Shown here piece by piece: positions 50,613 to 61,715 of a stretch of DNA of 64,000 nt. The stretch is taken from the NCBI RefSeq assembly GCF_003590095.1, contig NC_039482.1, positions 5,783,657-5,847,656 of the forward strand, written 5' to 3'. Positions within the stretch are counted from its first letter, which is position 1, and each line of letters starts with the position of its first letter. The notes beneath the pieces were generated by a model, which saw only the letters and a list, made by a program, of their open reading frames with translations, had not been told where the DNA came from and ran no database searches. The DNA is from Trichoplusia ni (lineage: Eukaryota > Arthropoda > Insecta > Lepidoptera > Noctuidae). The translations under genes and the position numbers were made by a program.

Positions 50613-51044
50613 TTTCAATACCCTTCACATTCCTGAAGGTTTTCAGCCTGGACTAGGTTGAAGTACATTTATTTACAAACACAAAACTACAATGTCTATT
50701 TTGACACAGCACAGCAGATTATATTAAGGGCAGAAGATTAAAAAACCCCAGAAACAAGAAGGTAACTCATAGAAACCCCTTACATACTTTTTGTAGAAGC
50801 AAAAGAAACATAATATATTTATTATTGAACTGAAGTTTTTTTCTGCAATTCAAAACTTAGTAAGCAGTAGTTCCGGAGCAGAGAGATTGTCTAAAAGGGT
50901 TACCGTGGCCCCCGTATACTAAGGGCAAATAAAGGCATAAGGGCGGGTTTTATTCTGTCGAAATCTGACTCCTTTTCGCTCTACCCAAAGAAGAAGGAGT
51001 CATAATAAATTATGTTGATTTCCTTTTCGGAAAATTGTCATAAA

Positions 51045-51165
51045 ATATTGATTTAATTGCTATTCATCCTCTTCCTCTCGTTTAAATTTTTGCGAGCAAA
51101 CCGGGTCCATATTAATCCTTAACTACTTTTTTACCATCCCTGCAACATAATATGGAACACAATAG
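51045..51165 (-). repeat. Dispersed repeat, pair with 63.9 kb
   Basis: Plus strand words TTGCTATTCATCCTCTTCC, AAATTTTTGCGAGCAAACC and CAACATAATATGGAACAC recur in order at 63871-63955. Family not identified. Confidence 0.45.
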
Positions 51166-51241
51166 AATTAAGTACTAAACATAACGACAGAATCTATTCA
51201 ACTCTGATTGAAACATCCATTGCGTGTTTAATTACAACAGC

Positions 51242-51513
51242 TGTTGGTCTAGTGGTTAGTGACCCTGACTGCTATATCGGAGGTCGTGGGTTCGATTCCC
51301 ACCCAGAACAAATGTTTGTGTGATGAGCACGATCATTTGTTCTGTGTCTGGGTGTAATTTATCTATATTATGTATGTATTTAGAAATATATAAGTAAGTT
51401 TATCAGTTGTCTGGTTACCATAACACAAGCTCTGCTTAGCTTGGGATCAGATAACCGTGTGTGAGTTGTCCCAAGATTTATATTATATTATATTATATTA
51501 TATATATTATAAG
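51242..51513 (+). mobile_element. tRNA-derived SINE, family 3, full length
   Basis: Head: TGTTGGTCTAGTGGTTAGTG (A box) and GTGGGTTCGATTCCCACCC (B box). Body: GTGTGATGAGCACGATCATT, CTGTGTCTGGGTGTAATTT and AGCTTGGGATCAGATAACC. It ends in a (TATTA)n tail at 51479-51510. The two boxes are almost consensus, so this copy is recent. Confidence 0.82.
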
Positions 51514-52317
51514 TTACCTAAGCGATCCATCAATGTATACCTCACTTCGATATCGTCGTTACATAACAGTACAGGCCGTAGTACATACTTCATGAATGAA
51601 CCAATGTAACTTGACACCTAAAGTACCGTATTTCCAGTACATATTTGGGTCATTGTATAACAGTATTGAGAATTAAACAACCATTTTATGAGGTCCAAAC
51701 AGGTTGACAAGTGTGTAATAATATGTGTAATGGATTCGATACAAATCTCGATATTTACGAACATTTAAGACATTTGTTCAGTTAGGTTTGACCTGAACCA
51801 GTTGGCTTATTGAACAATTAATTTATAATTCAATTTAACTTAATTAAATTAAATTTGGATAACTTTGATATGCATTAATTTATTTAGATGTATCAGTCTT
51901 ACCCATTATTAATTAAGTAAAACTTAAATTTATTTCATTTCGGGTATTTCAGATTTCGGAATAATTAATAGAAATAATGCATTTTTTCAGTAATACCTAC
52001 GAACCCAGTAGAAGAAAAAAAAACCACTTCTGTCGCGACTTATAAAAAGAAACTAAAAATAAACTTTAATTACCAAATGACTGCTATTTCATCGTAAAGA
52101 AAATGTAACGAAGCACTTGTTCCCAAAGTTTTATTACCAAAAAGTATTGTTTTAACGCATTTATGGTCGATGCGTAACGCGACTGCGGCGGTAAAAGAAA
52201 TAATATATTATTATGTACTGATTGACCTATTGATCTACTTAAATTAAATGTGTTTGGTTATTAAATAACATTGATTCTTTAGTATAGTCACTTGTACCAC
52301 GGGAGTTGCCAATGGCA

Positions 52318-52447
52318 CTTGACGCGTTTATATAAAGACTTTTTTGGTTTTATGGAGTTTCTTGCCGTCTTGAAATAGAGTCATCATTGTAACGTTTTGA
52401 AAGTGCCTGGAAAACGGCCTACATGAAATAAAAACCTTTTGATTTTG
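52318..52447 (+). mobile_element. LINE 3' end, same family as 19.1 kb
   Basis: GGAGTTTCTTGCCGTCTTG, GTAACGTTTTGAAAGTGCC, ACGGCCTACATGAAATAAAA and tail TTTTGATTTTGGTTT match the minus-strand copy at 19.1 kb in order. Confidence 0.62.
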
Positions 52448-53037
52448 GTTTGGTTGGAAACGTATTTATTAAAGTACCGATATAATTCACCTATAAAATA
52501 AAACATGGCGGATAAAATGTAACGAACATGCTTCATTTAAAAATAAATTATTTTGTTCAGTATATTCTATAATAACCATAATTAGTTTTTTGCACTTTAA
52601 GTTCGACCATGAGTATGTAGTAATTCATTTTTATACTTATAAACAATAGAACACTAAGGACGTTGGTGTCATATAAATATATTAAAGTAACATTTTCAGG
52701 GTAAACTAAGTGACAACCTTGTTTAACCTTCGCTTGCATGGATTCGAAGGTGATTATAATTATATTTTTAATCAAATTATGTTTCCACGTCCAATATCAT
52801 TAAACCTATTAAAGTTATATTGAAGAGTCAAAAGGTCGTGTTATGACAACTTAATGCTTAAGTTAACAAATGTATAACGTTATTTTGTTTATAAATAAAT
52901 AAACTGTTTGATTTCAATATTTATTAGGGCAACAATCATGATAATACTCCCCTTGGGGGCCTACCAACATCTTTCAAAATAAGACTCTTTGCTGGTTTCC
53001 TTTTTTGGAAGCAAGATGTCCGGTGCACTATACCCAT

Positions 53038-53106
53038 TGATATATTAAAAAAACCCTAGGTATAGGGTAATATATGGATTATATCTATATGTTTTTTAAT
53101 ATATCA
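53038..53106. repeat. Perfect 15-bp inverted repeat with inner palindrome
   Basis: TGATATATTAAAAAA (53038-53052) and TTTTTTAATATATCA (53092-53106) enclose ACCCTAGGTATAGGGT, itself nearly palindromic. Confidence 0.55.
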
Positions 53107-53590
53107 GTGACTACACCGTCTTAATTGCCACTTATCCACAACTATAACAATCTTGCTTTATGTAGTGGTGGCAAGTCCCTTATAATAATTCTTTTTTAAT
53201 TTGAAATTTAAAATATCGAATGTAGAGTCAAATTCGGCGGAAAATTCTTCAAATTGCAAATGGCGGATGCATAAAAAGCATTTCGATACGTCAATCAATT
53301 GGAAACTGAAGTTAAATTAATTCACACACGTTTATATTGTAGTTTTATATAATTGTACTTAATGTTTTACATTACAATAAAACAGATAATTGTTTAGCAC
53401 AGCTTTGTGCGTTTGGAAAGTGCCTGACGTATGGACGTCTCATTGTGTCCTAACATAGAGGAGTTGTTCACTTAGTACCAGAGATTAGACGCTTTTAAAT
53501 GGATACTAGTAGTATACTATCTAGTAAGTACTTAGTATAATGTATTGTGTAATATTAGGTTAAGTTTAAGATATTTATACCAGAAATAGT

Positions 53591-53794
53591 AAAACATACC
53601 TAGTGGTTTCTTAGGTTTACGCGAATGTTAGACATTGAAATGAAACGACTTTTACGGATCTGTCAAGACGAACACCATCTCAGTCTGCCCGTGACCATGA
53701 TACCTGCAAAGGTGTCGAAACGTCGGGAACTAAAACCAAAAATTAAACCGCGATAAAATCCGTAAAAGTCGTTTCATTTCAAAACATACCTAGT
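53591..53794 (+). mobile_element. Foldback element, copy 3
   Basis: Exact 14-bp duplications, AAAACATACCTAGT, flank it at 53591-53604 and 53781-53794. It starts GGTTTCTTAGGTTTACGCG, contains CTCAGTCTGCCCGTGACC and CGAAACGTCGGGAACTAAAA, and ends CGTAAAAGTCGTTTCATTTC. The order and strand are opposite to copies 1 and 2. It has only short terminal inverted segments (CTTTTACGGAT ... ATCCGTAAAAG), so it may show the non-hairpin state of the family. Confidence 0.75.
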
Positions 53795-54094
53795 TAAGTC
53801 TTACCTACATTGTACATTCTAACAAATAGATTTACCTTTCTTTCTTTCTTATACATTTTACGAATATGTGATCCGTCTAAAATTATAGCTTTAATAACGA
53901 CCTCCTTGCTTATTTGTCCAGTTCTTTTCACTAGCATTTTCAATATTAGAATATTTTATAAGTTTCTACAGATACTCTTTCCTCATTCCAAATTGTATAT
54001 TAACTCTTATCAATACAAAAGCCTGCTTCAACAGTTATATTCCCGGGTACAAAGTGGAGTCCACTCGATGCATTTGAATCGGTAATGTATAACG

Positions 54095-54114
54095 CGTGGG
54101 CTGCGCGTGCGCAT
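54095..54114. promoter_or_regulatory. NRF-1/Ewg-type palindrome
   Basis: TGCGCGTGCGCA matches the (T/C)GCGCA(C/T)GCGC(A/G) consensus when reversed. Related sites lie at 60552, 16313, 39000 and 816. Confidence 0.35.
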
Positions 54115-54519
54115 TGTGTCTTTGTATCAGAGGTGCCTTTTGAAGCAAGATTGATAGGTTTGAGCGGTTTGAAGACAGTTTTATGTACTCTGATTGGTCA
54201 TGTAAAGATTGTGTGGGTGTTAAAGATATTAGTGAGAATTTCTTTCGTAGGCCTTTAGAATTACGAACGGAAATCAGACTTAAAGCTCTTAGGTACGTGT
54301 TTTTTAGATTATTATACCATCCTGTAGTTTTTAATTGTTTGACAGCCTTTCGCCGTATGCGGAAGGAACATACACAAATATTACTTTTAGACGTGCCGGT
54401 ATTCTCCCAGAATAATATTCTGTGAACGCATCACGAAGCAATGCGTAGTTAAATTCCCGGAAAAACGCTGCGCATGTCAAAAACAAAGGCCAAATAAACT
54501 ATCTATGACTTTTTTCCAG

Positions 54520-54568
54520 GATAGACAATCGTGGAAGGATTTGGGCAACGCCTGTGCCCAGCAGACCC
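54520..54568 (+). mobile_element. RTE-type LINE C-terminal remnant
   Basis: The frame from 54520 reads DRQSWKDLGNACAQQ, and GGGCAACGCCTGTGCCCAGC is the typical C-terminal coding end of lepidopteran RTE-like LINEs. Only about 16 codons remain. Confidence 0.5.
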
Positions 54569-54890
54569 TCTCCGCTCGGCTGGGGGCTGAATATAACAAA
54601 CAAATGCTCAACACCTAAATTAATTAAGCATAAACTTACAAATTACCACACAAGCCGTCTCTTATATACTTTATCACATAGCATTAAGGTTGCTTTTCTT
54701 ACTGCATATTTGTCACCCGGTATTGATGTATGTCACTTGAGTCTGCTAATGTGATAGCAGTTCCGCTCCAGATTGTAAGATTGAGGCTTGGTATCCTTTA
54801 GTGCGAGACGGTACTTTATTAGTGACATTAGTGTTAGTAATAAAGTTGGGAGTAATTTCTTTACCTTGCTTATCTTTTTTACCTAAATCT

Positions 54891-55307
54891 TGCACGGATA
54901 GCCGAGTGGCTAAGGTCACCGCGCTAAACCTACTAAGACTAACGAGTCGCAGGTTCGATCCCCACGTACCTAGCACAAGCATTTATGCGACCTGAGTCCT
55001 GAGTCTGGGGGTCTTTGTGCATGAGACTTGAATGCCTGTTTACCTACAAGGATTCATCATCATCCTAGCCTTTTCCCAACTATGTTGGGGTCGGCTTCCA
55101 GTCTAACCGGATTAAGCTAAGTACCAGTGTTTTACAAGAAGCGACTGCCTATCTGACCTCCTCAACCCAGTTACCTGGGCAACACGATACCCCTTGGTTA
55201 GACTGGTTATCAGACTTTCTAGCTTCTGACTACCTGTAACGACTGGCAAAGATGTAGGAAACCCCCTACGAGGATTAAATTCCTTAATGCGGAGTCTTTT
55301 TTTTTTA
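54891..55307 (+). mobile_element. tRNA-derived SINE, family 1, interrupted by another SINE
   Basis: Pol III boxes are recognisable: GATAGCCGAGTGGCTAAGG (A box) and GCAGGTTCGATCCCC (B box). The body follows: GCACAAGCATTTATGCG, CTGAGTCTGGGGGTC, GTGCATGAGACTTGAATG, then ACAAGGATT. The 3' end AAATTCCTTAATGCGG resumes after the 5S SINE at 55277. This is the best-preserved head of this family in the window. Confidence 0.82.
55055..55264 (-). mobile_element. 5'-truncated 5S-derived SINE nested in a tRNA SINE
   Basis: Same body as the copy at 36.2 kb (AACTATGTTGGGGTCGGC, GCAACACGATACCCCTTGG on the plus strand) with tail CATCATCATCC, but the 5S head is missing, so it is 5' truncated. Flanks CCTACAAGGATT (55043-55054) and CCTACGAGGATT (55265-55276) are a 12-bp duplication with one mismatch. 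The duplicated site is the conserved 3' part of the surrounding tRNA SINE, so the insertion order is clear. Confidence 0.82.
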
Positions 55308-55725
55308 ATTAAAATTGCAAACCCATTAACCCTAATTCCTTAACTACAACTTCAAATATTTAACTAACAGTTACACTTCAGTGATCAAAGAGTTAACCGC
55401 CGACCAGTTAACGATGCATACGTAATCAAGTTAATGTGTTTTAGTTAATTTATAAGCGGTAATAAGGGTGCGATTAGACGAGCAGTAATTCAATAAACTA
55501 AGGAAGCACTTACCACAATATGTAGATCGTAATTAATACTTTAGCTTGTAAACAAATATGGCCGTTAATTATTTATTGCATATAATAATGGGCTTTGGTA
55601 TGCACAATCAATAATACTGTAATATTTTTACCAATTTTAATAAGAAAATTTGAAAACAGAACCTTATTACTTTGTAATCTGCCATCTGACTCCAGGCGGT
55701 ATCTCATAAACAGTTATAGCTAGAT

Positions 55726-55966
55726 CTAGCTGTTGCCCGCGACTTCGTCCCCGTGGGTAGAAGATATAAGTTATGATTTTTTCACATTTTCCATGGTATC
55801 TTCGCTCCTATTAGTCGCAGCGTGATGGTTTATAGAATAAAGCCTTCCTCGATGAATGGTCTATTCAACATAAAAATAATTTTTCAATTTGGACTAGTAG
55901 TTCCTGAGATTAGCGCGTTCAAACAAACAAACTCTTCAGCTTTATAAATTAGTATAGAGTATAGAT
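55726..55966 (-). mobile_element. Lep1-like Helitron
   Basis: Plus strand CTAGCTGTTGCCCGCGACTT at one end and AATTAGTATAGAGTATAGA at the other. Interior GCTCCTATTAGTCGCAGCG is shared with 59.0 kb. The base beyond CTAG is not the expected one (A rather than T on the minus strand), so this end may be altered. Confidence 0.66.
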
Positions 55967-57682
55967 AGTATAGAAGTATAGATTAAAATTTCCGTATATC
56001 GAGTAACAACAAATTATAAAAAAATCATGATTATGTACGATTGGAACGATCACAAATATGATGGGTGAACATTTTCGTTTCTATCCTATTTACAGCTAAT
56101 CCTGTATTGACACCCCGACTCGCACTTAACAGGTTTTTATTAAAAAAAAATCACCGTCAAAGAAGTTAAAACACACGCAGTCCACAACATACAATATTGC
56201 ATTAAGAAACATCAGCAAAACACAAATAATTATAAAACAATGGCCTGTGATTTCATATCGTCGAGGCACAGCCATACGAATTATCTTCATTCAATTACAT
56301 ATGTCCGTCACCCACTTGCTCACTAGTGTTGGGACATTAGGAAGTCACCGTGTCTGGAGGAAGTAGTGTTGTGACACTGTCGGCTTTTTTCGTAACTGTC
56401 AGATTGTATCTGTCGTTGCAGCATGTCCTTTTGAAAATGGCGGATGTGTCATTCGTGTATGGCGATGTTGTTTGCCTATACTTATTTTTATTGCAAGGGT
56501 TAGGCTGATTAACTATTTAGAAAGGACCTTAACCTCTTGAAGTAAGAGAGGCAGTTGTGAAATTAATATGTCGTGTATTGATAATGATTTAATGTTAGAT
56601 AATACTTGCTACTAAGACGTAAGTATTAATTTTATCTTAATAAGGAAAAAATACTAATCAAATTTCAACGAGAAGGTCACTTTAGTCTATCTCATATTTT
56701 ACTCTTTAAATCGATAAATTTAACAATCGAGTAATTGAATATCGATACGCACAGCTCTATTAATAATTTCGTATCGATATTTTACATGTAATTTCATATT
56801 TGAAAAAGATTATTCCAACAAAATTCAAACCCAATTCGACCTCTCTCTACATATCGGATGGCATTTCCTATCACTATCTAAATAAAACAATGGATCAAAT
56901 AAGTTACACTCAAAAATAAACTTTAGTTTAAAAACCACAAGATTCACTTTCAATTATGAAGGTAATAGATATTTATTACTAGCATACACTAAAGTTAAAT
57001 TAAACTCTAAATGGTTTGCGTTAAGATTGAAATTCAATTAACATGGTTATGTTTATTAGTAAATAATAGTTGGCGCTAAGGAACATGTTACAAAATATCA
57101 AGAACAATAGTCGCTGGCGTGTGTACTATCTAAGCAAGTATGGCTACAATCTAGGTGGGTGTACACCTCACATATATAACTCATAGTAGAAACTATACTA
57201 TTAAAAACAGGAATGTCAAATATATTTTAACACATTATTCTAATATATTCTTTTTAATATGCATAAAATCTATTATGAAAGAAATGCCATTAATTCAATT
57301 TTATTTTTTTATAGATAGTTAAATCAAAACCTTCTTTCGACACGACAAAATAACTAAATCATTTACCTATCAAATGATTTCCGCTTTTAATGCTCAAAAA
57401 ATAGAGTCCAACATTCCTTTTAACTTAGTATTTTCTTTTAATAGGCCATACAACAAAAAAAAAACAAATAGAGTTCTGTTTCAAAATAACCTAGTACAAA
57501 AACGGTGTGTACAAAACAAGAATGTTTATAAAGAGAACAATAATTATTGAATACTTTGTTATATTTCCTGATAAGTATTCTCAAAATACAACTGCCTATA
57601 CGTTATTGTTTAAAAAAATACGCGAAACAAATATCAGGAAATATTTTTGTTCCTATGTAAGTCAGTATATCTATATCAATAA

Positions 57683-57947
57683 CTAGTTGACCCAGCAAAC
57701 GTTGTTTTGCCGAAAAATTATTTCTTCTAGTTGTAGATATTTTTTCATTTCAAAAATTTCGTCCAAAAAATAAAATATTTTTTTTTAGTGTAGGTAGGCA
57801 ACCCTTAAAAGTTAGGGGTGTGAAAAATAGATGTTAGTCGATTCTCAGACCTACTGAATACGCATATAAAATTTGGTAAAAATCGGTTAAGCTGTTTCGG
57901 AAGAGTACGGTAACTAACATCGTGACACGGGAATTTTATATATTAGA
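57683..57947 (-). mobile_element. Non-autonomous Helitron, family A, second copy
   Basis: Same ends and interior as the copy at 9.7 kb: TCTAATATATAAAATTCC at the start and CAACTAG|T at the end, with the subterminal stem around CAACGTTTGCTGGG. Internal GTTAGTTACCGTACTC is shared. Confidence 0.72.
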
Positions 57948-58948
57948 AAATAATTATTAGTTGGACGGATTTTTTTAGTTGTGTCCGGAAATAGGCGTTT
58001 ATTATGCGAATTTTTATGATGACGTTTTGCTTCAAGATAAGTTTTTTAAATTGTCAATGCAGGCAAAAGCCTTCCTCCTATTCATCCACTCTGCACGATA
58101 CTACTGCCAGTTCGCCTCACCAACTCCAATAATACCACAGATAATACAAAATTAAATTCTTAATACAAACTCCCACCTGCATAGCATAAGTTAATTATAA
58201 ATGAACGACATTCATTTCATATTTAAATGCAATAAACGGAGGTAACAGCAATAAAAATGTATATTTATATTTATAGCCAGAACAGGTAGTTGCAATGACA
58301 TAATATAGGCAGCCTGAATTCTTAACAACAATTTAAAATGCCGATACTGTAATTATTTACGATATATATCATAGAACTTCATAACCCCTTTATGAGGTAA
58401 TACACGAAACAGACTACAGACGATGAAGGTAATTTTGTATTACTTCACTCTTTCTTTCTCACTCTAACTCTATTCTCCCTTTGTAACATCATCATTATAT
58501 ACCACTAATGGGCGTAGACAAGGCTTTGTTTATGCCATTCTCCTTCTCTTGCCATTCGCATTCATCCTATTATATTTCCATTAGTTTATGTACTTAAACA
58601 TAGTATCTTAGGTAAAAAATGTCGTTGCCTTTTTCGAAAAAAGAGTGTTTTTTCTTCTATTTCATTTATTAAGATTAAAAAAAAACAACAATCTAAGATA
58701 TTTTTTGGGTTTACAAAAAGCAAACTCCTCAAAAAAAAACTAAATTGAATCAATGTTAATTATTGCTAACTTGTTGTCAATATCAAAGCTGAGGCTACTT
58801 AATTAACAAAAACACCTCTTTGTTATATGATCTATTTAACAAAGGACCTTAAACGAGCTAAAGTAGAGTAAGAGACAATGCTTAATTAGGAATAGCTATA
58901 AATCAAGCGCGAACATAGTAAAATCTTTGAAAGACGTTATGTTACACC

Positions 58949-59208
58949 CACGTCCGCGTCGTTAGAAGATATAAGTTAGGATTTTTTTAACGGAAGCCCT
59001 CGATGATGAATACTTAATTTTCCCTGTTTTTTTCCACATTTTCCATTGTACCTTCGCCCCTATTAGTCGCAGCGTGATGGTATATAGCCTAAAACGTTCC
59101 TCGATGAATAGTCTATTCAACAGATTTTTTTTTTTATAAATTTGGACCAGTAGCTCCTGAGATTATCAGTTCAAACAAACTCTTCAGCTGCATATATTAG
59201 TATAGATA
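58949..59208 (-). mobile_element. Lep1-like Helitron, end-truncated
   Basis: Shares CCCCTATTAGTCGCAGCGTG, CCTCGATGAATAGTCTATTC and CTTCAGCTGCATATATTAG with the copy at 55.7 kb. The CTAG-terminal stem is cut short at CCACGTCCGCGTCG. Confidence 0.64.
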
Positions 59209-59516
59209 TGCTTTGTATGTACAAGTATTTATAGACTATACATACATATAGTATACAGTATAATGAGTTTACAAGAAAGCGGATACTATACGAGTTAGAA
59301 TAACATCGGTTAAGGGTTTCCTATACCTTGATAAACTAAATCCTTCTAACTTATATCCTCGTTGTGCTCCTTTGGATCGAAAACATGTAAAAATCTTAAT
59401 ACTATAAAGACTCCTAAACTGTATTCTGGATTTCAATCAAAGCCAACGGTGTGTAGCTTGATCCGAATTGAAATATAGGGTAGGTTACATCGTTTTTTTT
59501 AATCTTATTTTAAACG

Positions 59517-59690
59517 ACTCTCGCCCTAAGGAATTATTTATTAATCCTTGTGTCGCGGGGGGTTTCGCAAACATAGAAATCACATGCAAAAAGACACCCA
59601 GACTCAGAACAAGCATTCGTAGATCACACAAATGCTTGTCCTACGTGGGGATCGAACACGCGACATGATGTTGCACGCGAACCGTGTTTT
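59517..59690 (-). mobile_element. tRNA-derived SINE, family 1
   Basis: Plus strand reads CCTAAGGAATTATTTATTAATCC, TTGTGTCGCGGGG, AAGACACCCAGACTCAG, ACAAATGCTTGTCCTACG and GGGGATCGAACACGCGAC (B box). The A box is not seen, so the element is 5' truncated or decayed. Confidence 0.72.
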
Positions 59691-59771
59691 TAAACAATCA
59701 AAAATCTCAATTAATAGTCTCAATACATATATTTTCTTTCAAATTATATGCCTATAATCTTCTCTACTACT

Positions 59772-59803
59772 TATCTCGCGGACGAAGTCGCAGGTATCAG
59801 CTT
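59772..59803 (+). mobile_element. Helitron end fragment
   Basis: CTCGCGGACGAAGTCGCAGG is the terminal stem of the Lep1-like family, in the orientation opposite to the neighbouring copy at 59.0 kb. Confidence 0.5.
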
Positions 59804-59875
59804 GTATATTTTATGTGTACATAATATATACTTATGCATATGAAGATATAAGATATTTACTGAATGACCAACCTC

Positions 59876-59928
59876 CTTAGATGCGAATCTCTCTTCTATA
59901 ACTTCTTTTACTCTACGCAATCGCTTAC
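59876..59928 (-). other. Candidate recursive splice site (ratchet point)
   Basis: Minus strand: TTATTCTTTTTTTACAG (AG at 59930-59929) is followed immediately by GTAAGCGATTG. Acceptor and donor are fused as in a recursive splice site. Downstream, one frame stays open and would read KRLRRVKEVIEERFASKE, a basic/acidic helix-like stretch, so a short coding or noncoding exon is also possible. No strong second donor is visible (GAG|GTTGGT and TCA|GTAAAT are weak), which favours a zero-length ratchet point over an exon. Confidence 0.38.
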
Positions 59929-60548
59929 CTGTAAAAAAAGAATAAAAAATATAACATATTACATATTTAACTGTAATATAACAGCCACAGTTTATCTTAA
60001 CTTTCACAAGTTGTTATAACAATCTTAGAGTTAATGTACTTGATCATAGATTAGTGACGTGGTTAAATTTAAGCGTTTAATCAGAGTGGGCTAGTTAAAA
60101 ATAGCTAACAAATCTATTGGTTTATTTTTAATTAGTCAATACTTTTAATTAATTTAAAATATATATAAAGTAATGTTGTGTTTAAATAGACAATTCTTCT
60201 TTTAGGTACTTACTTATGTTTAAATTGCAATTTTTTTTTCTGTTTCTCAACTTTTTTTGTTGAATTATAATTAGCTACTAGTAACTACATAAAATTAGAA
60301 TTTGTATCTAGACCCACGTTCCAAAAAAGAACACAGATATAATAGATCTTAACAACCCATTCACTATAGCTAGCATCATAGTCATTATTAGTTAGAAATC
60401 ATGCTCAAAATTCTCTTAAACACAAACAGTAATTAAAACACACAAAAACGAAAGCCAAGAATTAAATAACAAACATTATAAAATAGGATCATCATAGTGT
60501 ATTAGTGTACGCGATTAACCCGCCAACGATTGAAAGTGAACGCTACAG

Positions 60549-60564
60549 GCTTGCGCGTGCGCAA
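60549..60564. promoter_or_regulatory. NRF-1/Ewg-type palindrome
   Basis: TTGCGCGTGCGCAA, perfect consensus core, about 620 bp upstream (on the minus strand) of the ratchet-like site at 59928. Confidence 0.33.
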
Positions 60565-60582
60565 CTCGTGTATACGTGAATC

Positions 60583-60600
60583 TGTGTGTGTGTGTGTGTG
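60583..60600. repeat. (TG)n microsatellite
   Basis: Nine uninterrupted TG units. Confidence 0.9.
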
Positions 60601-61715
60601 CAAGGAAGTAGCGATGGCGCAGATAATGTAGTCAATAGAAGTGTCACGTACTGGTTTTCTCTTGGTAAATTTATCAATGTATGAGTTTTTTTTTTAAGTG
60701 CAGTGCAAATCGAACCTTAATTAAGGGTGTTTAAGGTTTTATATTTGATCTTAAAATGAACGATTAATGACAAAATAAAAATTATAGACGTAAATTAATG
60801 ATGAATTTTGCTATCGTCATTTTAAGTGGAAACATTTTCGAAAGACAACTGTGTCAAACGTCTCTATTTGCTTTTAAAAAATGACTCATGCAACAAGAAT
60901 CAACAGATAAATCTTTACTATCGCTTCCAGTAAATTAGATAGTACGTCACTCGAGCAAACCAGCTGATAGATCACGAGCGACAAGTTACGGTGAAAATAC
61001 GGCACGAAACGAATTATCGATAAAATATCGATTTCATTCATATCATATCGATTACATCGACAGAAAATTGTTAAGAAAACCGCAATTTATCAATTTCCGA
61101 AGAATCCAGGAAATAGTAAAAAGTTGCAGAATTATTATTTGTCTATCAATTGTCAATACAGTGTAAAGTCAACTTTATCTTTTTATAAATAAAATTTATA
61201 TTTGCGTGTTGTATATAATTATAGAAATTATAAGTGGAAATCTATCACATAGAATGGACTGTTATGCAAACAATTTAATATTTTAATCGCGATTTTATTC
61301 AGAACTCTCTCAACACCCAAACTAAGTTATTTGTTGATGTTATATCATTAATACAAGATGTTTCTTATTATACATCATGTGCAAAAATCTGGTAAGGATA
61401 TGACCTTCTTTTAGCCGAGCATTTTTATTTTACTTCCTTCCTTCCTTCATCGGTCTTTTGATGAATCGGTTCATTCATGCGGTGGATCAAAAAAATGCAA
61501 TTTTCATGAAAAGACCGATTAAAAATTTTCAACGCAAGGGGGTCTGGAATCATGTCCAGAACCCCTGGATGGGATATTATTGTCAAACAGAATGTAGAGG
61601 CTTTTAAGAAGGTGTTTCAGATTAGAATATTTTGAATTCAGATTTCCTTACCGTGTTCTCCTTTACCATTTTGTCAGTGGTGTCTTAAAATAATTGAAAA
61701 AATCACATAGTTCTT

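Noticed and set aside
54891..54975. tRNA gene
   Set aside because: A and B boxes are present, but the stem pairing is poor and a SINE body follows directly.
56439..56510. Short plus ORF MADVSFVYGDVVC in AAAATGGCGG context
   Set aside because: 24 codons to a stop with no donor; ATGGCGG recurs at many places in the window as a probable Pho/YY1-like word.
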